The notes under the pieces: model-generated
Database searches by the model: none
The model's input: the letters and a program-made list of their open reading frames with translations, nothing else
What the model was told of the DNA's origin: nothing
Position numbers and translations under genes: made by a program
From: Streptomyces kaniharaensis
Lineage (GTDB): Bacteria; Actinomycetota; Actinomycetes; Streptomycetales; Streptomycetaceae
Assembly (NCBI RefSeq): GCF_009569385.1
Contig: NZ_WBOF01000001.1
Span: 3,792,001 to 3,856,000 of the forward strand
Reading direction: 5' to 3'
Length of the DNA: 64,000 nucleotides
Part shown: positions 25,016 to 32,325 of the stretch, piece after piece
Layout of the letters: each line of letters opens with the position of its first letter
Position numbering within the stretch: the stretch's first letter is position 1

Positions 25016-25058
25016 AAGCCGGGCCCCCGTCCACAGGCTGTGGACGGGGGCCCGGCTT
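25016..25058 (+). terminator. Strong terminator ending the das/SIS block
   Basis: A stem of about 20 bp (AAGCCGGGCCCCCGTCCACA and its complement) with a minimal loop, followed by TCTTG. It lies 15 nt after the SIS gene stop. Confidence 0.85.
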
Positions 25059-25160
25059 CTTGAGCGGCGGACATGGCTCGAACAGGCGCCCGGAAAGCAC
25101 TACGGGCCACGGCGCCGGCACGGGACCCTCACCCGTGCGGCACCGCAGCCCGGAGCTGTC

Positions 25161-25217
25161 GTCGGACGCCGGGGACGACCGAGGGCTGTGCGGGGCCCTC
25201 GCTCGCCGGCGTCCGAC
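25161..25217. other. Large nested hairpin in the 25.1-25.4 kb intergenic region
   Basis: GTCGGACGCCGG (25161-25172) is perfectly complementary to 25206-25217, and inside the loop GAGGGC (25181-25186) pairs with GCCCTC. It lies upstream of two dre sites and the sensor kinase, outside any convincing gene. Its role is unknown; it could be a small structured RNA or a second terminator. Confidence 0.45.
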
Positions 25218-25279
25218 CGAGGAGCGGCCTCGCGCGGTCAGGGCGTTGCGCGGTGGGCCTCTCCTTGGTGCTCTTCCAT

Positions 25280-25295
25280 TGTGGACTAGACCAAT
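25280..25295. promoter_or_regulatory. dre-like DasR site upstream of the sensor kinase (1)
   Basis: TGTGGACTAGACCAAT fits the reverse complement of the dre consensus at 13 of 16 positions, including the CTAGACCA core. It is about 145 nt before the kinase start at 25439. Confidence 0.75.
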
Positions 25296-25320
25296 CTTGG
25301 TTGTCCAGGCCACTTGGCAA

Positions 25321-25336
25321 ATTGGTCTGGACAACT
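25321..25336. promoter_or_regulatory. dre-like DasR site upstream of the sensor kinase (2)
   Basis: ATTGGTCTGGACAACT fits the dre consensus at 13 of 16 positions and lies 41 bp from the first site. A more degenerate third copy (TTGGTTGTCCAGGCCACT) lies between them. Confidence 0.72.
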
Positions 25337-25438
25337 TGGGTGGGCGGCGATGCCGCAGGCCGGGTGCCCGATCCGGGCCGCCGCCGGTCCGAGCGGTCCG
25401 CCGCGCCCCTGACGGACCGGCGGCGCTACCCTCGCCAT

Positions 25439-26959
25439 GTGCCCTCGCTGAACGAACTCGTCCGCCGCCACACCACCCTCACCGGCGCCGATGTGGAATG
25501 GCTCCACAACCTGGTCTCGGAGTGGCAGCTGCTCTCCGACCTCTCCTTCGCCGACCTGGTGCTGTGGATCCCCACCTGGGACGGCATCCGCTACGTCTCG
25601 GTGGCCCAGATGCGGCCCAACACCGGCCCGACGTCCTACCAGGACGACATGGTCGGCCACCTCGTCCCGCGCGGCCGCCGGCCGCTGCTGGACGCCGCCT
25701 TCGACGAGGGGCGGATCGTGCGCGAGGGCGACCCGGAGTGGCGCGAGGAGGTGCCCGTCCGGGTCGAGTCCATCCCGGTGCGGCGCGAGGGCAAGGTGCT
25801 CGGCGTGATCGCCCGCAACACCAACCTGCTCACCGTCCGCACCCCCAGCCGGCTGGAGCTCACCTACCTGCAGAGCGCCTCCGACCTGGCCCAGATGATC
25901 GCCGCCGGCAGCTTCCCGTTTCCGGGCGTCGAGCAGGTCGACATGGACGCCGCCCCCCGGGTCGGCGACGGCCTGATCCGCGTCGACTCGGACGGCATCG
26001 TCACCTACGCCAGCCCCAACGCCCTCTCCGCCTACCACCGCCTGGGCCTCACCACCGACATGGTCGGCAGCCACCTCGGCCGCACCACCGCCGACCTCGC
26101 CCCGCCCTCCCGCGCGGCCGTACACGAGGCGCTCGTGAAGCTGGCGAGCGGCTGGGCGCCGCGGCAGACCGAGGTGGAGGCGCAGGGGGGAGTGGTGACC
26201 CTGCGGGCGATCCCGCTGAAGCCCAAGGGCACGCTGACCGGTTCGCTGGTGCTCTGCCGTGACGTCACCGAACTGCGCCGCCGCGACCGCGAACTGATGA
26301 CCAAGGACGCCACCATCCGGGAGATCCACCACCGGGTGAAGAACAACCTGCAGACCGTCGCGGCCCTGCTGCGGCTGCAGTCCCGCCGGATGGAGTCGGA
26401 GGCCGGCCGGGCCGCGCTGGACGAGGCGGTGCGCCGGGTCGGTTCGATCGCGATCGTGCACGAGACGCTCTCCCAGGCGCTGGACGAGCAGGTGGCCTTC
26501 GACGAGATCGCCGACCGGGTGCTGGCGATGGTGATGGAGCTGTCCCAGGACGGCCGGGTGGCGACCCGCCGCACCGGCAGTTTCGGCATCCTCTCCGCCG
26601 AGGTCGCCACCCCGCTGTCGATGGTGCTGACGGAACTGCTGCAGAACGCCCTGGAGCACGCCTTCGGCCCGACCGCCTCCGGGAACCTGGAGGTCAGCGC
26701 GCTGCGCGGGCGCGCGCCGGCCACCGGGGCGGGCTGGTCGGAAAGCTGGAACGGCGGCGCGCGGCCGGAGGAGTACCTGCTGATCACGGTGCAGGACGAC
26801 GGCCGCGGCATGCCCGAGGGGTTCGACCCGCAGTCGGCGGGCAACCTCGGCCTGCAGATCGTGCGCACCCTGGCCACCGGCGAGCTGGGCGGCACCTTCG
26901 ACATGGTGGCCGGGCCGAACGGCGGCACCAAGGTGATCCTGGAGATTCCGGTGCGCTGA
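25439..26959 (+). CDS. PdtaS-like soluble sensor histidine kinase (HisKA_2)
   Basis: 506 aa, no membrane helix. An N-terminal GAF-like domain (~1-150) and a PAS-like domain (~165-285) precede a HisKA_2 phosphoacceptor (EIHHRVKNNLQTVAALLRLQ) and a HATPase_c domain (TELLQNALEHAFG N-box, QDDGRGMP G1, GNLGLQIVRTL G2). This is the architecture of PdtaS, whose partner PdtaR is an ANTAR antiterminator; no pdtaR is nearby. I take GTG 25439: TACCCT ends 6 nt upstream, so the message is probably leaderless. A 10-bp hairpin (25381-25423) lies over the likely -35. The two dre-like sites suggest DasR control. Confidence 0.85.
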   Translation: MPSLNELVRRHTTLTGADVEWLHNLVSEWQLLSDLSFADLVLWIPTWDGIRYVSVAQMRPNTGPTSYQDDMVGHLVPRGRRPLLDAAFDEGRIVREGDPEWREEVPVRVESIPVRREGKVLGVIARNTNLLTVRTPSRLELTYLQSASDLAQMIAAGSFPFPGVEQVDMDAAPRVGDGLIRVDSDGIVTYASPNALSAYHRLGLTTDMVGSHLGRTTADLAPPSRAAVHEALVKLASGWAPRQTEVEAQGGVVTLRAIPLKPKGTLTGSLVLCRDVTELRRRDRELMTKDATIREIHHRVKNNLQTVAALLRLQSRRMESEAGRAALDEAVRRVGSIAIVHETLSQALDEQVAFDEIADRVLAMVMELSQDGRVATRRTGSFGILSAEVATPLSMVLTELLQNALEHAFGPTASGNLEVSALRGRAPATGAGWSESWNGGARPEEYLLITVQDDGRGMPEGFDPQSAGNLGLQIVRTLATGELGGTFDMVAGPNGGTKVILEIPVR

Positions 26960-27101
26960 GGCGCGCGGCGGGGGCGCGCGCTCGGCGGATACGCCGGGTG
27001 CGCACTCCGCGAGCCCGCGAGGGCCTGATCCGTTCGGGGGTGGCCCTCGGGTCGGACTCGGGTCGGACTCGGGGGGCGAACTCATGGGCGGAAACAGAAA
27101 C

Positions 27102-27142
27102 GAGGCCCTGTCGACCGGGGGGGGGTGGGTCGACAGGGCCTC
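27102..27142. terminator. First of two tandem terminators between convergent kinase and wblE
   Basis: GAGGCCCTGTCGACC (27102-27116) pairs perfectly with 27128-27142. The 446-nt gap 26960-27405 contains no convincing gene, only this and the next hairpin. Confidence 0.8.
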
Positions 27143-27146
27143 TCAA

Positions 27147-27183
27147 CCCGTTCCGGCCGTCGGGGGGAGTCGGCCGGAACGGG
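27147..27183. terminator. Second tandem terminator
   Basis: CCCGTTCCGGCC (27147-27158) pairs with GGCCGGAACGGG (27172-27183). It is placed 4 nt after the first hairpin; the pair insulates the convergent kinase and wblE transcripts. Confidence 0.8.
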
Positions 27184-27405
27184 GGCTCTTGGTGAGCGAC
27201 ACCGCTTCCGTGCGTTGCACACGGTGAGCGCCACAGCTCCACAGTATTGCTCTAAGTGAACAGTATCAAGTGGCTGGACGGACCGGTGTCGCAGGACCCC
27301 GCTGGGCAAGGTCCGTTGTGCGGAAGGCTTCACCAGGAGGAGCAGGGAAGCCTTTGATCATGGATTGATCGGTACTGCGGTGACTGCTGGCGCTACGGCG
27401 CGTGA

Positions 27406-27657
27406 TCAGGCGGTGCGGGCGCGGTTGCGGGCGGCACGGCGCTTCATCGCACGACGCTCGTCCTCGCTCATACCGCCCCAGACGCCGGCGTCCTGGCCGG
27501 TCTCGAGCGCCCACTGCAGGCACTGCTCCATGACCGGACAACGGCGGCACACGGCCTTGGCTTCCTCGATCTGCAGCAGGGCAGGACCGGTGTTCCCGAT
27601 CGGGAAGAACAGCTCCGGGTCCTCTTCGCGGCAGACAGCGCGGTGGCGCCAGTCCAT
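27406..27657 (-). CDS. wblE: WhiB-like iron-sulfur regulator WblE (WhiB1 type)
   Basis: 83 aa. Four cysteines C9, C37, C40 and C46 in the C-x(27)-C-xx-C-x(5)-C pattern bind a 4Fe-4S cluster sensitive to oxygen and NO. The VWGGMSEDERR turn and the basic C-terminus (RRAMKRRAARNRARTA) complete the Wbl fold. Length and sequence fit WhiB1/WblE, which binds the primary sigma factor region 4. ATG 27657 has GGAGGAG upstream. A CRP-type palindrome lies 63 nt before the start, as in mycobacterial whiB1. Confidence 0.92.
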   Translation of the reverse strand: MDWRHRAVCREEDPELFFPIGNTGPALLQIEEAKAVCRRCPVMEQCLQWALETGQDAGVWGGMSEDERRAMKRRAARNRARTA

Positions 27658-27719
27658 GGTCGTCCAACTCCTCCTGCCGGCGGGGGTGACCCGATCGGCA
27701 TAATCGATGGCTTTGTGAA

Positions 27720-27735
27720 TGTGAACGCTTTCACG
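27720..27735 (-). promoter_or_regulatory. CRP-type site upstream of wblE
   Basis: TGTGA-ACGCTT-TCACG matches the CRP half-site pattern TGTGA-N6-TCACA with one mismatch. A GATTAT hexamer at about 27703-27698 on the minus strand could serve as -10, which would place the site near -40 to -50. cAMP-CRP control of whiB1 is known in Mycobacterium tuberculosis; here it is inferred. The rest of the gap 27658-28027 shows no gene. Confidence 0.6.
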
Positions 27736-28027
27736 AATCCCGCAAGAGCAAAAGAGACCAAAGGCCCATTGGGCCCGGGTGGTCTGTGCTGGGGAGGGAT
27801 TCGGCGATTCGAGGGACGCCCCGCGGTCGGCGCCCGCCAGGTGCTGAGGTTGCCGTCGCTGCGATGTGTCCCGATCGCCATGTAGAGGTTCGCAAACCTC
27901 GGGCTCGGATACAACCCCCTTCAGTGAGGAATTTTTGATTCTTCGGTGTCGCCTAGCTCACAGCCAGTACTTCCATGGAGTGAAGGGGGCTTGTGCGTTC
28001 GAGAAGAAGGGGGAACCCCGCTTCCAG

Positions 28028-28999
28028 TCACACAATCACACGCAGTGCCCGCCGTACGCCTGTGAAACTGACGCGACTCCGGTCTCCAAGATGGTCCCCG
28101 TCGACCTGAAACGGCACGGGTTCCTGCGAAACCAAGGTGAAGTGCCTGACGTCGTGATAGGAGACGACGTGCTTGCCGGCCGGGCCGGCCGGCGGGGCGT
28201 CGTCGCTCGAAGGCGTGTACGACCGCAGGATCTGACGGACCGTTCGAGCCGTGCCGAACGCCGTCATCCGGGTGATGCCGAAGACGTCCAGGTCCGTGTC
28301 GAAGGAGGCGAGCGGCGAGGGGTACACCGGGCGGTTGCCCAGGAACGTCCACGGCGCGGTGTTGCTGACTATGGCCAGCACCAGGCCCGGAACGGCCTCG
28401 TGGCCCGGCAGCTGCAGGGCGACCGGGCCGGAACGGCGCTGCTCACGCTGGGTGATGTAGTGCCGGATCGCCTGCCCGACGTACAGGGCGTGGGTGGACC
28501 GGCGCCCGGCCCGGCGCTGCTCCTCGACCCGGCCGACCACACCGGCGTCGAAGCCGAGGCCGGCGGTGAAGGTGAACCAGCGGTCCGGCAGCCCGTCGGT
28601 CATCGCCTTGCCCAGGCCGACCGGCCGCTCGCGCCCGTGCTCCAGCGCGTTCAGCAGCGCGCCGGTGGCCTCCACCGGGTCGTTGGGCAGGCCCAGCGCG
28701 CGGGCGAACACATTGGTCGAACCGCCCGGCACCACGGCCAGTCGCGGGACCTTCTCGCCCGGGCCGTGCGACAGCAGCCCGTTCACCACCTCGTTGACGG
28801 TGCCGTCGCCGCCCAGCGCCACCACCAGGTCGACCGTGCCGTCCTCCGCGGCCTCGCGGGCCAGGTCGCGCGCGTGGCCCCGGTACTCGGTCTCGGCCAC
28901 CTCCAGCTTGAGGTCGCTGCGCAGGGCGTGGATCAGCACGTCCCTGGTGCGGCCACTGGTGGTGGTCGCCTTTTGGTTCACGACCAGGAGAGCGCGCAT
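28028..28999 (-). CDS. Diacylglycerol/lipid kinase family protein
   Basis: 323 aa DAGK catalytic domain protein. The nucleotide-binding signature is LVVALGGDGTVNEVVNGLL, followed by VPGGSTNVFARALGLPNDP. The C-terminal beta-sandwich region (FQVDGDHLGDRSRVSF) is the usual second domain. It is likely a DgkB/YegS-type lipid kinase of the inner membrane face. The ATG lacks a ribosome site; TAGGCT lies 6 nt upstream, suggesting a leaderless message that shares a 50-bp promoter region with the divergent gene at 29050. Confidence 0.87.
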   Translation of the reverse strand: MRALLVVNQKATTTSGRTRDVLIHALRSDLKLEVAETEYRGHARDLAREAAEDGTVDLVVALGGDGTVNEVVNGLLSHGPGEKVPRLAVVPGGSTNVFARALGLPNDPVEATGALLNALEHGRERPVGLGKAMTDGLPDRWFTFTAGLGFDAGVVGRVEEQRRAGRRSTHALYVGQAIRHYITQREQRRSGPVALQLPGHEAVPGLVLAIVSNTAPWTFLGNRPVYPSPLASFDTDLDVFGITRMTAFGTARTVRQILRSYTPSSDDAPPAGPAGKHVVSYHDVRHFTLVSQEPVPFQVDGDHLGDRSRVSFTGVRRALRVIV

Positions 29000-29049
29000 A
29001 GGGAAAGCCTACGGGTCGGTACGCACCAGGCGGCGGCTACCCTGCTGGA
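29000..29049. promoter_or_regulatory. Divergent leaderless promoters
   Basis: The 50-bp gap holds TAGGCT 6 nt before the lipid-kinase ATG (minus strand) and TACCCT (29038-29043) 6 nt before GTG 29050 (plus strand). Both genes lack Shine-Dalgarno sequences. The -35 regions must overlap, so the two promoters may compete. Confidence 0.55.
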
Positions 29050-29469
29050 GTGACCGCAGAATCCTCCGCACCCGTACCCCCGGCACGCCCGGTCCCGCTG
29101 ACCGTGGGCGCCGCCATCACCGCCCTGGAGGGCGTCGCGCTGGCCGTCGTCGGAGCCTGGGACATGGTGTCCGCGTTGTCCGGCCAGGCCAAGCAGCTCG
29201 CCCTGAACGAGTTCGGCGGCGCGGTCATCGTGCTGCTCGGCGTGCTGCCGGTCCTGGCCGCCCGGGCGCTGCTGCACGAGCGCCGCTGGGGCCGCAGCCC
29301 GGCCGTGCTGACCAACTCGATCTGCCTGCCGGTCGCCTACTACATGGTCAAGAGCGGCGGCGCGATGATCGGCGTCGGCGTGCTGGTCGGCCTGCTCGGG
29401 CTGGTGGGCATCGGCGCCCTGCTGAGCCCGAAGTCGACGGCGGCCCTGTACGCCGAGCACGAGGGCTGA
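29050..29469 (+). CDS. Small integral membrane protein of unknown function
   Basis: 139 aa with four predicted helices (VGAAITALEGVALAVVGAW, FGGAVIVLLGVLPVLAARAL, AVLTNSICLPVAYYM, MIGVGVLVGLLGLVGIGALL). The N-terminus is Pro/Ala-rich. There is no recognised family motif. GTG 29050 appears leaderless. It is convergent with sigH downstream and separated from it by a short hairpin. Confidence 0.75.
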   Translation: MTAESSAPVPPARPVPLTVGAAITALEGVALAVVGAWDMVSALSGQAKQLALNEFGGAVIVLLGVLPVLAARALLHERRWGRSPAVLTNSICLPVAYYMVKSGGAMIGVGVLVGLLGLVGIGALLSPKSTAALYAEHEG

Positions 29470-29487
29470 GCGCACCGGGCCGCCGGT

Positions 29488-29510
29488 ACGGCCGCCGACT
29501 GAGCGGCCGT
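29488..29510. terminator. Short hairpin between convergent genes
   Basis: ACGGCCG and CGGCCGT form a 7-bp stem with a 9-nt loop between the membrane protein and sigH stops; a possible bidirectional terminator. Confidence 0.45.
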
Positions 29511-29515
29511 CAGTT

Positions 29516-30511
29516 CTACTCCTCCACCAGCAGCTTCTCCCGCAGCTGGGCCAGCGTCCGGGCCAGCAGCCGGGACACGTGCATCTGCGAGATCCCCACC
29601 TCGGCGGCGATCTGCGACTGGGTCATGTTCCGGAAGAACCGCAGCACCAGGATCTTCTGCTCCCGGGGCGGCAGTTGGGCCAGCAGCGGCTTGAGCGACT
29701 CGCGGTACTCGACGCCCTCCAGCGCCTCGTCGGTGGCGCCCAGGGTGTCCGCCACGGCCGGCGACTCGTCGTCGCTGTCCGGGACGTCCAGGGAAAGGGT
29801 GGAGTACGCGTTGGCGGACTCCAGGCCCTCCAGGACGTCCTCCTCCGAGATGCCCAGGTGCTCGGCCAGCTCGTGCACGGTGGGGGAGCGGCCGTGCCGC
29901 TGGGAGAGCTCGCTGGTCGCCGTGGTGAGCGACAGCCGCAGCTCCTGGAGCCGGCGCGGCACCCGGACCGCCCAGCCCTTGTCGCGGAAGTGCCGCTTGA
30001 TCTCGCCGACGATGGTCGGCGTCGCGTAGGTCGAGAACTCGACCCCGCGCTCGTGGTCGAAGCGGTCCACCGACTTGATCAGCCCGATGGTCGCGACCTG
30101 GGTCAGGTCGTCCAGCGGCTCGCCGCGGTTGCGGAAGCGCCGGGCCAGGTGCTCGACCAGCGGGATGTGCATCCGCACCAGCTGGTTGCGCAGCTCGACG
30201 CGCTCGGGCGAGCCCTCGGGCAGCGCGGACAGCCGGACGAACAGCGCCCGGGCCGCCTCCCGGTCCGGCGCGCCGGTGCGGTGCGGGGCCTGGGCGGGCA
30301 CCACGCCGCGAAGGTCCCGGTCCACCGGGTCCACCGGGTCCGGCGGGGTCGGGGAAGCGGGCGTCGGCTCAGACGTCGGCTCGGTCGGCTGGCTCATCCG
30401 GTGGGCGTCCTTCGGGTGCGCTTCGTCGTTGGCGGCGAGGCCGGGAACGCTCGCCTGGGTCGGTACGGCAGGTCCCGCCGTCGCGAGGCCGGTACGGTCC
30501 AGATCACTCAC
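29516..30511 (-). CDS. sigH: Stress-response sigma factor SigH (SigB/SigF subfamily)
   Basis: About 331 aa. A disordered Pro/Thr-rich N-terminus (~80 aa) precedes regions 2 (LVEHLARRFRNRGEPLDDLT, GVEFSTYATPTIVGEIKRHF), 3 (GRSPTVHELAEHLGISEEDV) and 4 (LPPREQKILVLRFFRNMTQS, GISQMHVSRLLARTLAQLRE). It corresponds by sequence and order to S. coelicolor SigH, which acts in osmotic stress and sporulation. GTG 30511 has GGGGG 7 nt upstream; ATGs at 30517 and 30541 and an internal ATG (MSQPTEP) are alternatives, and multiple products are known in S. coelicolor. It lies downstream of its anti-sigma gene. Confidence 0.9.
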   Translation of the reverse strand: MSDLDRTGLATAGPAVPTQASVPGLAANDEAHPKDAHRMSQPTEPTSEPTPASPTPPDPVDPVDRDLRGVVPAQAPHRTGAPDREAARALFVRLSALPEGSPERVELRNQLVRMHIPLVEHLARRFRNRGEPLDDLTQVATIGLIKSVDRFDHERGVEFSTYATPTIVGEIKRHFRDKGWAVRVPRRLQELRLSLTTATSELSQRHGRSPTVHELAEHLGISEEDVLEGLESANAYSTLSLDVPDSDDESPAVADTLGATDEALEGVEYRESLKPLLAQLPPREQKILVLRFFRNMTQSQIAAEVGISQMHVSRLLARTLAQLREKLLVEE

Positions 30512-30680
30512 GGCCATTCCCCCGTTCCGTTCCGGGAGCACCGGGGCCGTCGGCCCCGGATTCGTCTCTGTGGTCGTACCGCGTGGTGGCGGTACCGGGC
30601 GCCGCCCGCTCCGGCCCCGTGTCGGGGGACCGGACGGACGGCCCTTGCGCGGTGCTGCTGCTCGGCGTCGCGGGCGCCGC

Positions 30681-31091
30681 CTAGTGGGCGGAGGATCCGC
30701 CGCGCTTCTTGTGCAGGCTGATGGACACGGTGTTGTCGTCGCCCACCGAGGAGTCCACCTCGCCGGCCAGCGCGGAGAGCACGGTCCAGGCGAAGGTGTC
30801 CCGCTCGGGCGCCTTCCCGTCGGTGGTCGGGGCGGCGACGGTGACCTTCAGCGAGTCGCCGACCAGGCGGAACTCGCAGGACAGGACGGAGCCGGGCACC
30901 GCCTGCTGGAGCAGGATGGCACAGGCCTCGTCGACCGCGATCCGCAGGTCCTCGATCTCGTCGAGGGTGAAGTCGAGCCGCGCCGCCAGGCCGGCCGTCG
31001 CTGTTCGCAGCACGGAGAGGTAGGCCCCCGCCGCGGGCAGCCGGACCTCCACGAAGTCCTGAACGCCGGGATCGCCGTCGATCTGGGACAC
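30681..31091 (-). CDS. prsH: Anti-sigma factor of SigH (RsbW family)
   Basis: 136 aa HATPase_c-type serine kinase anti-sigma factor. The N-box region DEIEDLRIAVDEACAILLQQ and DTFAWTVLSALAGEV are conserved. It corresponds to PrsH/UshX, which sequesters SigH. GTG 31091 is chosen because AGGAGG sits 5 nt upstream and because the SigB-type promoter at 31201-31225 overlaps the start of the longer frame (31211). It is followed by sigH after 169 nt containing a small GC-rich hairpin (30541-30559 region). Confidence 0.88.
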   Translation of the reverse strand: MSQIDGDPGVQDFVEVRLPAAGAYLSVLRTATAGLAARLDFTLDEIEDLRIAVDEACAILLQQAVPGSVLSCEFRLVGDSLKVTVAAPTTDGKAPERDTFAWTVLSALAGEVDSSVGDDNTVSISLHKKRGGSSAH

Positions 31092-31200
31092 CCTTGCCTC
31101 CTGGGTGACGCGCTGTGCTTCCGGGCCGGTGGCCGCGGCGCTGTCTGTTGCTTGGCTCAACTGCTCCGCCCAACTGTCCGTCGTGTGTACGTGTGTGTTG

Positions 31201-31225
31201 TTACCCCTCAAAGGGTGGCCGACGC
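31201..31225 (-). promoter_or_regulatory. SigB/SigH-type promoter of the anti-sigma - sigH operon
   Basis: On the minus strand GCGT (31225-31222), 15 nt, then GGGTAA (31206-31201) matches the streptomycete SigB-family consensus GNNT-N14-16-GGGTAY except for the last base. It lies ~110 nt before the anti-sigma GTG and implies autoregulation of the operon by SigH or a related sigma factor. Confidence 0.6.
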
Positions 31226-31333
31226 CGCGTTCGCGCCACTGCTCCGTACCTCCACACTCCGGTGCGGGAGTTACTCATGGTAAGGCATTGCGACACAGGG
31301 TGGCAGAGGTCCGGCCGGACTTGCCAGGGGCGC

Positions 31334-31810
31334 TCAATTGCCGCCGGCGGCGGTGAGGGCGTCCCCGGTGAGCCGGTAGACCGTCCACTCGTCCATCGGC
31401 ACCGCACCGAGCGACTTGTAGAAGTTGATCGAGGGCTCGTTCCAGTCGAGCACCGACCACTCCACCCGCGAGTAGCCGCGCTCGACGGCGATCCGCGCCA
31501 GCTCCAGCAGCAGCGCCTTGCCGTGGCCGCCACCGCGCGCCTGCGGGCGGACGTACAGGTCCTCCAGGTAGATCCCGTGGGTGCCGCGCCAGGTGGAGAA
31601 GTTGAGGAACCAGACCGCGAAGCCGACCGGCTCGCCGGTGGTGTCGTCCTCGGCGATCAGGCCGAACAGCGCCGGGGCGGCGCCGAACAGCGCGACGTGC
31701 AGCTGCTCCTCGGTGGCCACCGCCTCGTGCGGGGCCCTCTCGTACTCCGCGAGCTCGCGGATCATGGCGCGGATGACGGGAACGTCGGTGGCGACAGCTG
31801 CGCGGATCAT
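31334..31810 (-). CDS. GNAT family N-acetyltransferase
   Basis: 158 aa, similar to diamine/spermidine-type acetyltransferases (GIYLEDLYVRPQARGGGHGK is the acetyl-CoA site; VEWSVLDWNEPSINFYKSLG is the typical C-terminal motif). The ATG lacks a ribosome site, and TAGGCT lies 7 nt upstream, so it is probably leaderless. Substrate not determined. Confidence 0.83.
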   Translation of the reverse strand: MIRAAVATDVPVIRAMIRELAEYERAPHEAVATEEQLHVALFGAAPALFGLIAEDDTTGEPVGFAVWFLNFSTWRGTHGIYLEDLYVRPQARGGGHGKALLLELARIAVERGYSRVEWSVLDWNEPSINFYKSLGAVPMDEWTVYRLTGDALTAAGGN

Positions 31811-31820
31811 GGCTACGAGC

Positions 31821-32207
31821 CTACTGGGCCGACCCGGGCTCGTCCCAGGCCTGGATCGAGGTCTGGTCGACGATCCGACCGTCCCGCAGGTCGGCCATCG
31901 ACGTCACGAGCACCCGGACGCCGTCGGGGTAGCGACAGGACTCCATGAAGGCGACGTGATCGCCCTGCACCACCACCTGCTCCAGCTTGTGGGTCATCTC
32001 GCGCCCGTAGAGGTCGTTCAGCATCGCGCCGATCTCCTCCCGCCCGTGCATCACCAGGGGGTGGCTGGGCTGGGTCTTGCGGTCGACCATGCGCAGTTCG
32101 GCGTCGTCCGCGTACAGCGCGAGCAGGGACTCGGCGTCGCTGCGCTCGATGCCCTCGCGCAGTGCGCGGGTGTCGAAGGCGGCCGGCTCCGCCATGGTGG
32201 TCATCAT
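31821..32207 (-). CDS. SnoaL/NTF2-like protein
   Basis: About 128 aa with the cone-shaped NTF2 fold pattern (DTRALREGIERSDAESLLAL, YADDAELRMVDRK, HGREEIGAML). Members are small isomerases, cyclases or binding proteins; no catalytic set can be assigned. ATG 32207 or 32204 is preceded by GGAGGAG; the upstream in-frame ATG (32270) overlaps the sodN terminator and is rejected. Confidence 0.78.
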   Translation of the reverse strand: MMTTMAEPAAFDTRALREGIERSDAESLLALYADDAELRMVDRKTQPSHPLVMHGREEIGAMLNDLYGREMTHKLEQVVVQGDHVAFMESCRYPDGVRVLVTSMADLRDGRIVDQTSIQAWDEPGSAQ

Positions 32208-32270
32208 CTCGCTCCTCCGGTCGGGTTCCGTCGGCTCGCATCTCCGAGCGTACGCCGGACGTGAACGCAC

Positions 32271-32307
32271 GACCGCCCCCGTCCGGCGCTGCGGACGGGG
32301 GCGGTCG
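32271..32307 (-). terminator. Terminator of sodN
   Basis: GACCGCCCCCGTCCG and its complement form a 15-bp stem just downstream of the sodN stop on the minus strand. In S. coelicolor the 3'UTR of sodN, ending in its terminator, is processed into the small RNA s-SodF that silences sodF; the 3'UTR here (32270-32325) is in the equivalent place. Confidence 0.82.
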
Positions 32308-32325
32308 GGTGGCGACGCGTCAGGC

